Positions 8,050 to 16,919 of a stretch of 51,428 bases of DNA are shown here, one piece after another. A program made the translations under genes and the position numbers. The DNA is taken from the NCBI RefSeq assembly GCF_937910335.1, contig NZ_CALEMX010000146.1:1-51428 (forward strand). Direction: 5' to 3'. Position 1 is the first letter of the stretch. Each line of letters begins with the position of its first letter. Under the pieces are notes generated by a model. The model had not been told where the DNA came from and searched no databases. It worked only from the letters and a program-made list of their open reading frames with translations. The stretch comes from an uncultured Gimesia sp. Lineage in GTDB: Bacteria > Planctomycetota > Planctomycetia > Planctomycetales > Planctomycetaceae.

Positions 8050-11000
8050 CTATTTCTGGTTAGGTTGGTCCTTCAACCATTGCTTCAAAAAAGCCAACCG
8101 CTCCTTGCCGTATGCGTCCCCGGCGTCTGCTGCTTTTTGACACCATTTGAGTGCCTTATCATTCTCGCTATTGCGATCATAACAAAGTCCCAATTGTGTC
8201 ATTGCGTTGGCATCCTTCGCTTCGGCGCGTAAAATCCAATGAAACGGATGTGTGACTGGCCACCGCGGCGATGAGAAAGGACGCCCGTGTAATTTCGCTG
8301 TTGGAATATCTGCGGGCACAATATCAACCTTTTCTAACTTCAACCCCAAGCGGTTTTGAGCGTCTGCAATTTCTTGTTCTGTCGGCAATCTGTCTAAATA
8401 GTCGTTGTATCTCCAAGTGCGAATCGAATTGTCATCCGAACCCGATGCAATCGTCTTACCGTCGGCAGAGAACGCTACGCTGTTGACACCATCGGTATGC
8501 CCCTCCAGAACGGCTTTCTGTTTCCCCGTCTGCACATTCCACAAACGCACTGAGTCGTCGGACGCCCCAGAAACAATGGTCCTGCCATCGAGTGAGAATG
8601 CTACAGTAGTTACAAATTGTGTGTGTCCTGTTAAGACAGCCTTCTGTTTTCCGTTTTCTACATTTCGCAGCACAACGGTATAGTCAATCATGCCTAAAGC
8701 ACTCGTTTGGCCATCAGGTGAAAATGCAAGGAGATTATCGACAGTATACTTGTCCCAAATAATATCTTGCTTCTGAGTTCCGACATCCCACAACCGAACG
8801 GTCCCAAATTTAGATCTCGAAATAATCGACCGACCATCAGAAGAAAACTCCACATTTTCTACCGAACTCCGATGCTTTGCCAGGACAGCTTTCTGTGTTT
8901 TACTTTCAACATCCCACAAGCAGACTGTCTTGTCTCGTGATCCCGAAACGATTATCGTACTGTCTGGAGAAAATGCGACACTTTCCACAACATCCGTGTG
9001 TCCCTTCAATTCGGCTTTCTCTTTTCCAGTAGCCACATCCCAGAGCCGGACGGTCTTATCTCCTGCTCCCGAAACAATCGTTTTGCCATCGGGGGAGAAC
9101 GAAACGCTGAACACGCCTCCAGAATGTCCTTTCAATACGGCTTTCTGTTTTCCGGTGACTAGATCCCAAAGTCGGACGGTACTATCAATTGAACCAGAAA
9201 CAACGAATCGGCCATCGAGCGAAAACGCGACACAGTTCACATAGCTGCTATGACCCTCCAGAGTGGATTTCTGTTTTTCAAAACTGACATCCCACATCCG
9301 GATGGTCCCATCAGATGCCCCTGAAACAATCGTCTGCCCATCGAGGGAATACGACACAGCATATACGTGACTCAAATGGCCTGTCAGGACAGCCTTCTGC
9401 GTTTCGCTTGCAACATCCCATAAGCGGACGGTATTGTCTCTTGCTCCCGAAACGATTGTCTTTCCATCGGGAGAAAATGCGACACTTTCCACTTGACCTG
9501 TGTGCCCTTTCAATACCGTTTTCTGCTTTGCGCTACTTACATCCCATAGCCGAATCGTATTGTCGGATGCTCCTGAAACCACCTTGTGTCCATCGGGCGA
9601 AAACGACACACTTCCTACCGATCCGGTGTGTCCTTTCAATATGATTTTTTTGTTGAAACTCGATACGTCCAATATACAGACAGTACCATTACGTGCTCCG
9701 ACAACGATCGTCTTACTATCGGGAGAAAATGCAACGCCAAAGATATCTCCGTCATATCCCGCAAAAACTTGCTTTTGTTTTCCGCTTGCCACATCCCATA
9801 AACGCATGGTCTCTGGTTCTAATTCAAAATCAGCTGACTTAGCTCCCGAAACAATCGTCTTACCATCGGGCGAGAATGAAACGCTGAACACGCCTCCCGA
9901 ATGCCCTTTCAATACGGTTTTCTGTTTTCCAGTCGCCACGTTCCACAGCCGGACGGTTTGGTCTAAGGCTCCCGAAACAATCGTCAAACCATCGGGGGAA
10001 AAGGCAATGCTTCTGACATCATCGGTATGTCCTTTCAGGACCCGTATCTGTACTCCATAAATTACGCTCCATAAACGAATGGTATCGTCAGGCGCTCCCC
10101 AGGCAATCAACCTTCCATCAGGAGAAACCGCAACACTGTATGTCGACTTGCGAAAATCTATAACATTGATTGCTTGAAAAATAGTTGGAAAAATCGAGTG
10201 ACTCATTGTGAGGCCGACCATTTTCGCTCTTGTAGATTCTTCCGTTTCGGGATCAAGCTTTCTCAGTGACTGTAACGCATACAGATGGGCTGAGTTGTAT
10301 TCCTGTTGTTCCAAAGCCCTCTCGGCTTTTGAGGCAAAGACCACGCCAAGGTTGCTCTCTGCGATTGCCAATTGTTTCTGTGTGGCCTTCTCGGAAACGA
10401 TGACTTTTGCTTTTTCTCGTTCTACTTTGGCTTTCTCTAGTTCGACTTGTTTCGTTTTCTTTTGTGCAGTTAGTTCATTCTGTTTCGCAATACCACGCTG
10501 CTCCCAGGCGACTATTCCACTAACGATGGCGACGACAGCGAATATTACAATTGCAGTGAGCCATCGTCGTAACACCTTGGCTCTCCGGCGCTCTTTTTTC
10601 AGTTGATAAGCCTTGTCTCGCTGCGTCAAAGTTCTAAGTGGAACACCCATTACTCCCGCCAGTACCTTGTATAATCCATGGACCAACTCCTTTTGATACG
10701 CATTGACTTTCTCTGTGATCTCCTGGCTCGTGTGTTCGTTTAGGTTTTGAAGTGCTTCGCGATATGCCGCGGGAGTTGTCCATCCCTGTTGACCGCCGGG
10801 CATCAACCGAAAATCTGCAGCAATCGGCTCGGCATGTTTCGACTGATCGATTTCGCCCCGTGCATCAACGGGGTGACGCAAAGGAAGCGGGAGACATTCC
10901 TGCTCCGGTTTGAACCCTGCCTTGTGCTTACCGCTGTCCCAACTGGCATTGGGTTCTCCCTCAATCATCACCGATAAGATGCGATCAGACCTGCCTATCT

Positions 11001-11367
11001 TTTTGAAATAGGCGATCTCTGCACAGACATATTCGCTCGTTACCGATCTCGGAGAACAAATAACGATCAGATAAGATGATCGTTCCAGTGCAGAAATGAC
11101 CGACTTAGCCAGATCGGCATCTGCAGGCAATTCATCCTCATCCCGGAAGATGGGATACAATGTTTCGGGTATCTGAAAGCCCAGCTCGTTTTCAAAGCCA
11201 ACAAGGTCTTCTGGTACCTCATAGCTCTCGATGGATTGATGTAGCCAGGTCGCCCACTGTCGTCCATATTGCTGATTATCCAAGTGACGGTAACTGATAA
11301 AAGCCAGGTATTCTTTCTTCAAATTCTGCGCATGATAAGAGGATTGGCGTTTGCTGGAATCAGACAT
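8050..11367 (-). CDS. TIR domain - TM - double WD40 propeller - Sel1-like protein
   Basis: A 1105-aa protein. Residues about 18-135 form a TIR domain: AFISYRHLD at 22-30 is the box-1 type strand, and SPRSVTSEYVCAEIAYF at 105-121 contains Glu117 where TIR NADases carry the catalytic Glu. One membrane helix lies at about 269-288, followed by a charged Lys/Glu-rich coiled-coil-like segment (289-335). From about 408 to 1000 there are 14 WD40 repeats with the pattern VAFSPDG-x-IVSG-x-D-x-TVRLWDV and GH, enough for two seven-blade propellers. The C-terminus (about 1045-1090, AMTQLGLCYD and ALKWCQKAADAGD) resembles a Sel1/TPR unit. TIR plus WD40 proteins are common in planctomycetes and cyanobacteria as signalling or candidate defence proteins; the TM suggests a membrane-bound sensor-effector. 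The ATG has AAGG about 10 bases upstream. Blades 2-3 and 8-9 are nearly identical. Confidence 0.9.
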   Translation of the reverse strand: MSDSSKRQSSYHAQNLKKEYLAFISYRHLDNQQYGRQWATWLHQSIESYEVPEDLVGFENELGFQIPETLYPIFRDEDELPADADLAKSVISALERSSYLIVICSPRSVTSEYVCAEIAYFKKIGRSDRILSVMIEGEPNASWDSGKHKAGFKPEQECLPLPLRHPVDARGEIDQSKHAEPIAADFRLMPGGQQGWTTPAAYREALQNLNEHTSQEITEKVNAYQKELVHGLYKVLAGVMGVPLRTLTQRDKAYQLKKERRRAKVLRRWLTAIVIFAVVAIVSGIVAWEQRGIAKQNELTAQKKTKQVELEKAKVEREKAKVIVSEKATQKQLAIAESNLGVVFASKAERALEQQEYNSAHLYALQSLRKLDPETEESTRAKMVGLTMSHSIFPTIFQAINVIDFRKSTYSVAVSPDGRLIAWGAPDDTIRLWSVIYGVQIRVLKGHTDDVRSIAFSPDGLTIVSGALDQTVRLWNVATGKQKTVLKGHSGGVFSVSFSPDGKTIVSGAKSADFELEPETMRLWDVASGKQKQVFAGYDGDIFGVAFSPDSKTIVVGARNGTVCILDVSSFNKKIILKGHTGSVGSVSFSPDGHKVVSGASDNTIRLWDVSSAKQKTVLKGHTGQVESVAFSPDGKTIVSGARDNTVRLWDVASETQKAVLTGHLSHVYAVSYSLDGQTIVSGASDGTIRMWDVSFEKQKSTLEGHSSYVNCVAFSLDGRFVVSGSIDSTVRLWDLVTGKQKAVLKGHSGGVFSVSFSPDGKTIVSGAGDKTVRLWDVATGKEKAELKGHTDVVESVAFSPDSTIIVSGSRDKTVCLWDVESKTQKAVLAKHRSSVENVEFSSDGRSIISRSKFGTVRLWDVGTQKQDIIWDKYTVDNLLAFSPDGQTSALGMIDYTVVLRNVENGKQKAVLTGHTQFVTTVAFSLDGRTIVSGASDDSVRLWNVQTGKQKAVLEGHTDGVNSVAFSADGKTIASGSDDNSIRTWRYNDYLDRLPTEQEIADAQNRLGLKLEKVDIVPADIPTAKLHGRPFSSPRWPVTHPFHWILRAEAKDANAMTQLGLCYDRNSENDKALKWCQKAADAGDAYGKERLAFLKQWLKDQPNQK

Positions 11368-11568
11368 CTGGTCTTACCTTCGGTTTCGCAGGTTAAGGGT
11401 ATTTTTGTCGGAGAAGCTTCAAGGCTCAGTATAGTCTGATCTTACGCCGAGGCTTCACTTTTGCCAAGAGTGGCAACTTTTTAAAGGAAGGCGCCTTGGC
11501 TGATTGAGTTATGAGATGTGGTGCGTGTGCATTGAAAACCAGGTGAGCATACATTTGATGCGTCTTTG

Positions 11569-12201
11569 TTACATCATCCACCAGAAATTATCGGAGATGT
11601 CAGGAAATTCGTTGCATTGTAGCGTGATTACTAATCTTCCGTCGGGCGATAATGAGTCCTTGAAAACGGAAAATGTCAGGCCCAGCCGCTGCATGTTATG
11701 GTCCTCAATTGGAATTTGCACTTTCGGTTCGGAATCCATAATTTGATCATGCATTGCGTAATCCATACACAAAGAAAGACCCATATAAGATTCCAGGAAA
11801 TCCTGTGCGATCTCTTTGATGTGTGCAGCTTTAGAATCATGGTCAACCGACTGAGAATTGATTAGTTCCGCGTCGATCGTCAATGCCACTTTAGCCGCAT
11901 CTCTTACGACAAATTGTTTCCCAGGTTTGACGGACGGTTCCCATCCTTCACGTAGAGCGTGGTTAATAATGCGTACAACGTGGGCTGGGCGTATGCATTG
12001 TTTTTGAGAATGAAATCGCCATTGATCATCGTCACCCCGTATATAGAGATCACGACATTCGAAATACGCAAGTAGCCGTTGTCCGGGTTCCTTCATAAGT
12101 TCCACCACGAGGTTGACGGAATTGTCGTGAATCGAAACCACCCAGCGATATTGGACTCCGTCAACTGTCAGGGTGCGGCTACCCTTCTTAGGAATGGCCA
12201 T
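11569..12201 (-). CDS. Unrecognised 210-aa protein upstream of the TIR-WD40 gene
   Basis: I do not recognise this family. The frame stays open upstream to 12297, but the preferred start is the ATG at 12201 (protein beginning MAIPKKGSR), which has GGGAGA about 10 bases upstream. There is no signal peptide or membrane segment, so it is probably cytoplasmic. The N-terminal half contains VDGVQYRWVVSIHDNSVNL and a segment rich in Trp and charged residues. A middle part, IRPAHVVRIINHALREGWEP, resembles a helix followed by a short loop that ends many small planctomycete and actinobacterial hypothetical proteins. The tail ends FWWMM. It lies 201 bases upstream of the TIR-WD40 gene on the same strand, so a joint transcript is possible but unproven. 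Confidence 0.7.
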   Translation of the reverse strand: MAIPKKGSRTLTVDGVQYRWVVSIHDNSVNLVVELMKEPGQRLLAYFECRDLYIRGDDDQWRFHSQKQCIRPAHVVRIINHALREGWEPSVKPGKQFVVRDAAKVALTIDAELINSQSVDHDSKAAHIKEIAQDFLESYMGLSLCMDYAMHDQIMDSEPKVQIPIEDHNMQRLGLTFSVFKDSLSPDGRLVITLQCNEFPDISDNFWWMM

Positions 12202-12584
12202 GTAAAAAAGTCTCCCTTTGCGCAACTTAAGAGAAGTTGATTTAGATACAATACTACAACATGACGCTGGTGACACATTTTTAAAAATATAGTTCACTTA
12301 CTATAAAAAGGTCATCCCCATTCGAATTCAACACAGCTCATATTATCTTACTCAGTTTCTAGGCAACATTTTTTTTTCGTGAATTTCGTGTCTTTCGTGG
12401 TTACTAAAATACTTAATCGATACAGAGAAAAAACTAACTCATTATCCCTAAAAACTGTTAGGGATGACTGATTTTTGATATCATATACGATGCAGGAAGT
12501 GGTATTATGAAAGTGCCCGTTGATTCGGGCCAGGATCCAAACTTTGACCGCCTCTAGACTCAACCTCTAAGAGAGTATAACGAT
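12202..12584. other. 383-bp divergent intergenic region
   Basis: It separates the minus-strand 210-aa gene from the plus-strand oxidoreductase gene and should carry both promoters, though none stands out. It contains one copy of a 20-bp dispersed repeat at 12384-12403. The remainder is AT-rich, with an ACTGTTAGGGATGACTG stretch near 12453. No gene is seen. Confidence 0.6.
12384..12403. repeat. 20-bp dispersed repeat, copy 1
   Basis: TTTCGTGTCTTTCGTGGTTA, identical to 14022-14041. The reverse complement begins TAACCACGAAAGACACGAAA, a short repeat family I recall from many bacterial genomes that yields spurious peptides such as TTKDTK. In this copy the repeat continues to the left as a further TTCGTGAA unit. 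Confidence 0.7.
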
Positions 12585-13979
12585 ATGCAAAACAACGATT
12601 CCCGTTCCACCCCTCAAAACAAGAGCAACAAGCTGACGCGGCGTGACTTCATCGCAGCCGCCGGTGCAGCCGCCAGTACCGCCTTTGTGGCGCCGATCAT
12701 CGTTCCCAGTTCTGTGTTTGGTGCGAATGCTCCCAGTAACCGTATCAACGTGGCCCAGATTGGTTGTGGAAATCAAAGTCGTGCCGATTTACCAGGCATG
12801 TTGCGGCTCGCTGATGCCCAGGTGGTCGCCGTCTGCGATGTCAACAAAGCCAGTGGTGGCTATGCACGAAAAGAACATTTTCTGGGACGCGAACCCGCTC
12901 AGAAAAAGGTGAATGAGTACTATGCCAAAAAAACGCGTTCGGGAAAATATCAGGGATGCGATGCTTACAGTGACTTTCGCGATGTCCTGGCACGCGATGA
13001 TGTCGACGCCGTCATGGTTACGCTGCCCGATCATTGGCACGCATTAGCAACCAAGAAGGCCTGCGAAGCCGGGAAAGACGTTTATTGCCAAAAGCCCATG
13101 TCACTCACAGTCCACGATGGTCAGCAGATGATCAAAGCGGTTCGCAAGCACAATCGGATCTTGCAGACCGGCTCTCAGTATCGTTCGAATAAAGTCGTAC
13201 GTCGTATGTGTGAATTGGTACGCAATGGACGAATCGGTAAGGTGAAACGAGTCGTTTCTATTATCAACGGCAGCGGTGCCGGACCAGAACCGGGCTGGAA
13301 GGAAATGCCCGTACCCGCTGGCTTTGATTATGACATGTGGCTCGGCCCTGCACCCCTGGCCCCCTATCACATCGACCGCTGCCTGTACCGTTTCCGTTTT
13401 CATCTCGATTATTCCGGGGGGCAGGTGACAAATACGGGCGCCCATTCAACCGATATCATTCAATGGGCGCTCGGCATGGATGGTACTGGTCCGGTGGAAT
13501 TCGAGCATCAACCAGGGGTCGTCTGGCCGCCAAAAGGGCATCTTTACACCACGGCCATGAAAACCGACTTCCGCGCACGCTACGCCAACGGGATCGAGTT
13601 TATCTGTCGCACGCAGGATCCCGGCTTCGGAGCCCGCATCGAGGGAACCGAAGGCTGGGTGCAGTTCAGTGTCAATAATATGAGAGAGGTGGAAGCATCC
13701 TCCGATGCCATCAAGAATTCGGTCATCACAGCCGAGGAAATTCATCTACCCGTCAGCAACAATCATTACCAGAACTTCATTGACAGTGTCAAATCGCGGA
13801 AAGATCCCATTGAACCCGTAGAAGCCGGACATTCCACAGCCAGCATTTGCCATCTCGGCAACATCGCCATGCGGCTGAAACGAAAACTAAAGTGGAATCC
13901 AAAGAAAGAACAGTTCATCGGTGATGACGAAGCCAACCAGATGCTGCAACGCCCCTATCGCGAGCCCTGGAATATCTGA
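12585..13979 (+). CDS. Tat-exported Gfo/Idh/MocA family oxidoreductase
   Basis: A 464-aa protein with a Tat signal (TRRDFIAA at residues 18-25, Ala-rich core, cleavage near VFGANA). The mature part begins with a Rossmann NAD(P)-binding segment (INVAQIGCGNQSR). It carries the family lysine motif region GKDVYCQKPMSLTV, where Lys in the EKP-like QKP sequence normally acts in substrate reduction/oxidation. Further family segments include LQTGSQYRS and the C-terminal VEAGHSTASICHLGNIAMRLKRKLKWNP. Planctomycetes encode many such Tat-exported Gfo/Idh proteins, presumed to act on sugars or sugar derivatives outside the cytoplasm; the substrate is unknown. AAGAGAG about 8 bases upstream supports the ATG. 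The gene stands alone between two copies of a 20-bp repeat. Confidence 0.9.
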   Translation: MQNNDSRSTPQNKSNKLTRRDFIAAAGAAASTAFVAPIIVPSSVFGANAPSNRINVAQIGCGNQSRADLPGMLRLADAQVVAVCDVNKASGGYARKEHFLGREPAQKKVNEYYAKKTRSGKYQGCDAYSDFRDVLARDDVDAVMVTLPDHWHALATKKACEAGKDVYCQKPMSLTVHDGQQMIKAVRKHNRILQTGSQYRSNKVVRRMCELVRNGRIGKVKRVVSIINGSGAGPEPGWKEMPVPAGFDYDMWLGPAPLAPYHIDRCLYRFRFHLDYSGGQVTNTGAHSTDIIQWALGMDGTGPVEFEHQPGVVWPPKGHLYTTAMKTDFRARYANGIEFICRTQDPGFGARIEGTEGWVQFSVNNMREVEASSDAIKNSVITAEEIHLPVSNNHYQNFIDSVKSRKDPIEPVEAGHSTASICHLGNIAMRLKRKLKWNPKKEQFIGDDEANQMLQRPYREPWNI

Positions 13980-14021
13980 AACGGGGACGGCACCAGAAAC
14001 AGCATTTCGCAACCTGAAATT

Positions 14022-14041
14022 TTTCGTGTCTTTCGTGGTTA
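14022..14041. repeat. 20-bp dispersed repeat, copy 2
   Basis: The same 20 bases and orientation as 12384-12403, located 42 bases after the oxidoreductase stop codon. The two copies therefore bracket the gene as direct repeats 1.6 kb apart. Confidence 0.7.
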
Positions 14042-14120
14042 GAAAAAAGTCATCTAGAACTCGCGCAGGCGCGTTAACCGTTTGGAGTTTGCATTACCCG
14101 TCGCTATTAAACCTACCGGG

Positions 14121-15641
14121 TTATTTCGATTTCCCCAGCCCTTCATTCCACCAGATGGAAAACCATTTGGAAGGAGCGTCCGGGTTCGCCTCGCGGGCTT
14201 CAAAATTTCCGACTGCCAGATCCAGATCGCCGTCGGCGTCAAAATCGCCCGCTTCGATCACCGCATGTTGACCTTTCGAATAATCGAGTGGATGCGCGAC
14301 AAAATGTCCCGGCGTTTTCTGTTCGTACCAGACCACCGTGTTGCGAGGCGCCTCATAATCCCAAGTCATCGTGCAGGCAGCAACGTCGATATCCCCATCG
14401 CCGTCAAAGTCGCCGTGTGTGGCACCATAGGCGCCCGTCAATTCTGCAATCGGATGATGTTGAAAGGGAAACGTGCCTTTGTTTTCCAGCCATTGGACTG
14501 AATGGCTGGGCCGTAACTCAAAGCTGTCCATCGTATCGCCGTTCGTGTAAAGCAGATCGAGGTCCTGATCTTGGTCGAGATCCACCAGCGAAATGCTGGA
14601 ACTACCATAGGCGGGATCGGGGGCCTGATATATCGTTTCTTTTTTGAAGCGGCCTTCTCCCTGATTCAAAAATGCGACGATGATTTCATGCTCCTGCGAG
14701 AACATCGCCACAAAATCGAGCCGGCCATCTTGATTCAAATCGGTGACCAGCACATGACTGGCGCCATGCCGCTCGTCGAGAACCTGAAGTTCAAATTTCA
14801 AATCTGTCTTTGAGGGAGAGACATTTTTCAGATACAGCAATCGTCCGGTGTCTCGCCAGCCGAATTCTGCCACGATCAGGTCCAGGTCCTGATCACCATC
14901 GAAGTCAGCCGCTTTGACATCAGCCACACGCCCCAATCCTGTCTGTAGATCATGAGGCTGATAACGTTGCGTTTTCTCATCGAACATCAATAGCGTGACT
15001 TTTCCCCGGTCGTGATCTTCCGGCCCGAAACTTCCCAGGTCGGCGATGAGATAATCGTCGTGTTGATCCTGATTTAAATCCACGCGTTCAATGTGAGCCG
15101 GGTGATTCCGTTTTGCCAGAGACTGGAAAGCGGGTTTGCCTGCGGAAAACAGAACGCGACCGATTTCCCCCGTACCCAGATCGGTGACCAATAATTCGTG
15201 CGGTAAATTACCGCCAGCGATCCAGTTCAAATCCGAAACACCGGGAATTTGATCGGCCACCAGTCGCGGGAATTCCTGCTTCCGAAAGGTCAGGGGACCC
15301 GTTGGGACTTTGACAACTTGTGTTGGCAGTTGATGTTTCTCTGGTGCCTGCGAGACGAAATACTTGATGACTTCCGGCTCCGGAGGCACGCGTTGTTGTT
15401 TTTTTTGCGAACGTTCATAGTGCGCATACTCGCGGGGAATCTGCATCCGCCAGAATTCTTTGGTCAAAATACCCGGGTCGGGGCAGAGATGACAGCTCCC
15501 GCAGAACGTTTGAATCTCAGCATGGAATTCCTGAAAACGTGCGTCCGCAGGCAGTGCAACCTCTGGTTGTGTCGGCGGTTTCTGTTTCCCGCACGATTGT
15601 AAACACGCGAGAAACAGAAAGAAACAGAGGCGGAACCGCAT
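14121..15641 (-). CDS. VCBS/FG-GAP repeat lipoprotein with a c-type haem motif
   Basis: A 506-aa protein (507 if the GTG directly before the ATG is used). It has a lipoprotein signal: hydrophobic FRLCFFLFLACL, then lipobox LQSC with the lipidated Cys at residue 17 (ATG numbering). Shortly after comes CGSCH (Cys47, Cys50, His51), the covalent haem c attachment motif, in a short cytochrome-like segment FCGSCHLCPDP. The rest is VCBS/FG-GAP propeller with loops such as DLNQDQHDDYLI, DFDGDQDLDLIV, DLNQDGRLDFVA, DLDQDQDLDLLY, DFDGDGDIDVAA and DFDADGDLDLAV. It is probably envelope-anchored; a redox role is suggested by the haem motif but unproven. Its start overlaps the stop of the SGNH hydrolase gene (TGATG), indicating translational coupling. 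Confidence 0.85.
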   Translation of the reverse strand: MRFRLCFFLFLACLQSCGKQKPPTQPEVALPADARFQEFHAEIQTFCGSCHLCPDPGILTKEFWRMQIPREYAHYERSQKKQQRVPPEPEVIKYFVSQAPEKHQLPTQVVKVPTGPLTFRKQEFPRLVADQIPGVSDLNWIAGGNLPHELLVTDLGTGEIGRVLFSAGKPAFQSLAKRNHPAHIERVDLNQDQHDDYLIADLGSFGPEDHDRGKVTLLMFDEKTQRYQPHDLQTGLGRVADVKAADFDGDQDLDLIVAEFGWRDTGRLLYLKNVSPSKTDLKFELQVLDERHGASHVLVTDLNQDGRLDFVAMFSQEHEIIVAFLNQGEGRFKKETIYQAPDPAYGSSSISLVDLDQDQDLDLLYTNGDTMDSFELRPSHSVQWLENKGTFPFQHHPIAELTGAYGATHGDFDGDGDIDVAACTMTWDYEAPRNTVVWYEQKTPGHFVAHPLDYSKGQHAVIEAGDFDADGDLDLAVGNFEAREANPDAPSKWFSIWWNEGLGKSK

Positions 15642-16792
15642 CACTTTGAGTGTTGCTCAAGAATGGGCTTCAACACTTTTTCAAAGGCGTCGGCCTGCCG
15701 GAAAAAACCGAGATCGGTCGGGTGTGATCCATCCACGGTGTCTTCACTGTCATCACCCAGAAGTGTGTTGCCTTCCAGATAATACAAGTTTTTCACGCCC
15801 TCTTTTTTCAATCGTTCATAAGCATTGCGGAGTTCCAGGCGGCTCGTACGATGGCGGTCCTGACTGCTCGGTTTGAGAAACGCATTCGAATACGTGCGGT
15901 CTTCTACCAGCAGAATGGGTGTCTCGGGATGGGCGGCCCTTAACGTTTTGACGAGCGGCTCGGTTTCTTTTTTCACCACATTCGCAGTCACATTCGGCAG
16001 GCAGTCTATAATAAACACGCTCGCATCCAGCTCGGCAATCAGTTTCGCAACTTCTGGTTCCATCCGACCATTGCCCGAAAAACCGAGATTGATCACCGGG
16101 CGATCGAGTCTGCGTCCGAGAATCGCCGTATGCACCATGCCGGTACGAGAGGCACAGCCTCCTTGTGTGATCGATGTACCCCAGAAAATGAGTGGTTTAT
16201 CTTTGCCTGCCTCGCGTGCGGGCGCTTTCCAGAGCTTACTGCTTTCGGGAATTCCAATCTCAACCGATTTGACGCCGTTATACAGGGGCAGATAAAGAAT
16301 ATATTCTCGTTTCCCGGGAGATATACCTGAGGTGAGTGAAACACTGTTTTTCTGTTGGCTGGGTTTGCCAACTGCCAGCCAGCGCCATTTTCCCGATTTC
16401 GTTTTCACGTAAAGATCCAGACCACTCACGCCGGTTGCCGCCATATGATTCATGGCAATGCTGGGAGAGGTCAGTTCCCATTTTGCTTTGATCGCGGTGG
16501 CGTTAGTCACAAAGCGGACTGCCATACCCGCGGAATGTTTGCTGAGCGACCAGACAGGGGGGCGCACAACGCCTTTCGCCTTTTTGGGGAGACGGTCATA
16601 AAACGATTCTGTTTCCGTCCAGCCTTTACCTTCCATACCCAGGTTCTTGATATCGAACCAATGTGTTTTGCTTTTCTTATCGACAGTGAAATCAGAAACC
16701 GGCGCTTCGTCTGCATTCAGAGTATTCTGTAAAGCAACAATCGAAAGCAGAGCTGTGAAGAACAGTACAAACGGGCGAGGTTGAAATGTCAT
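15641..16792 (-). CDS. Secreted SGNH/GDSL-family hydrolase
   Basis: A 383-aa protein from the ATG at 16792, which has AGGA 8 bases upstream; the frame also reaches a TTG at 16810, without support. The signal peptide ends near TLNADE. An N-terminal beta-rich domain (residues about 30-185) precedes the SGNH hydrolase domain: FWGTSITQGG (block I, nucleophile Ser in GTS), VINLGFSGNG (block II, Gly and Asn), and GSHPTDLGF near the C-terminus (Asp/His of block V). Such proteins in planctomycetes are predicted carbohydrate or lipid esterases; the substrate is unknown. The following VCBS/haem gene starts inside this stop codon, so the two are likely made together. Confidence 0.87.
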   Translation of the reverse strand: MTFQPRPFVLFFTALLSIVALQNTLNADEAPVSDFTVDKKSKTHWFDIKNLGMEGKGWTETESFYDRLPKKAKGVVRPPVWSLSKHSAGMAVRFVTNATAIKAKWELTSPSIAMNHMAATGVSGLDLYVKTKSGKWRWLAVGKPSQQKNSVSLTSGISPGKREYILYLPLYNGVKSVEIGIPESSKLWKAPAREAGKDKPLIFWGTSITQGGCASRTGMVHTAILGRRLDRPVINLGFSGNGRMEPEVAKLIAELDASVFIIDCLPNVTANVVKKETEPLVKTLRAAHPETPILLVEDRTYSNAFLKPSSQDRHRTSRLELRNAYERLKKEGVKNLYYLEGNTLLGDDSEDTVDGSHPTDLGFFRQADAFEKVLKPILEQHSK

Positions 16793-16919
16793 GCGATTTC
16801 CTGTCGTCAACTCAAAAGAAGAGATACAAATTAGAACTCAATTTATCTTAACAGTAGAGTTCATGAAAAAGAAAGTTGACGACCGGGCTCGAATCCAAAG
16901 TTTTTTCAAGTCAAATCGA

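Noticed and set aside
12348-12563. A 71-codon minus-strand frame containing TTKDTKFTKK
   Set aside because: It is the translation of the dispersed CCACGAAAGACACGAAA-type repeat and has no other support.
16885-16900. GGGCTCGAATCC, resembling a tRNA T-loop
   Set aside because: The neighbouring bases do not form a T-stem, an anticodon stem or an acceptor stem, so no tRNA is called.
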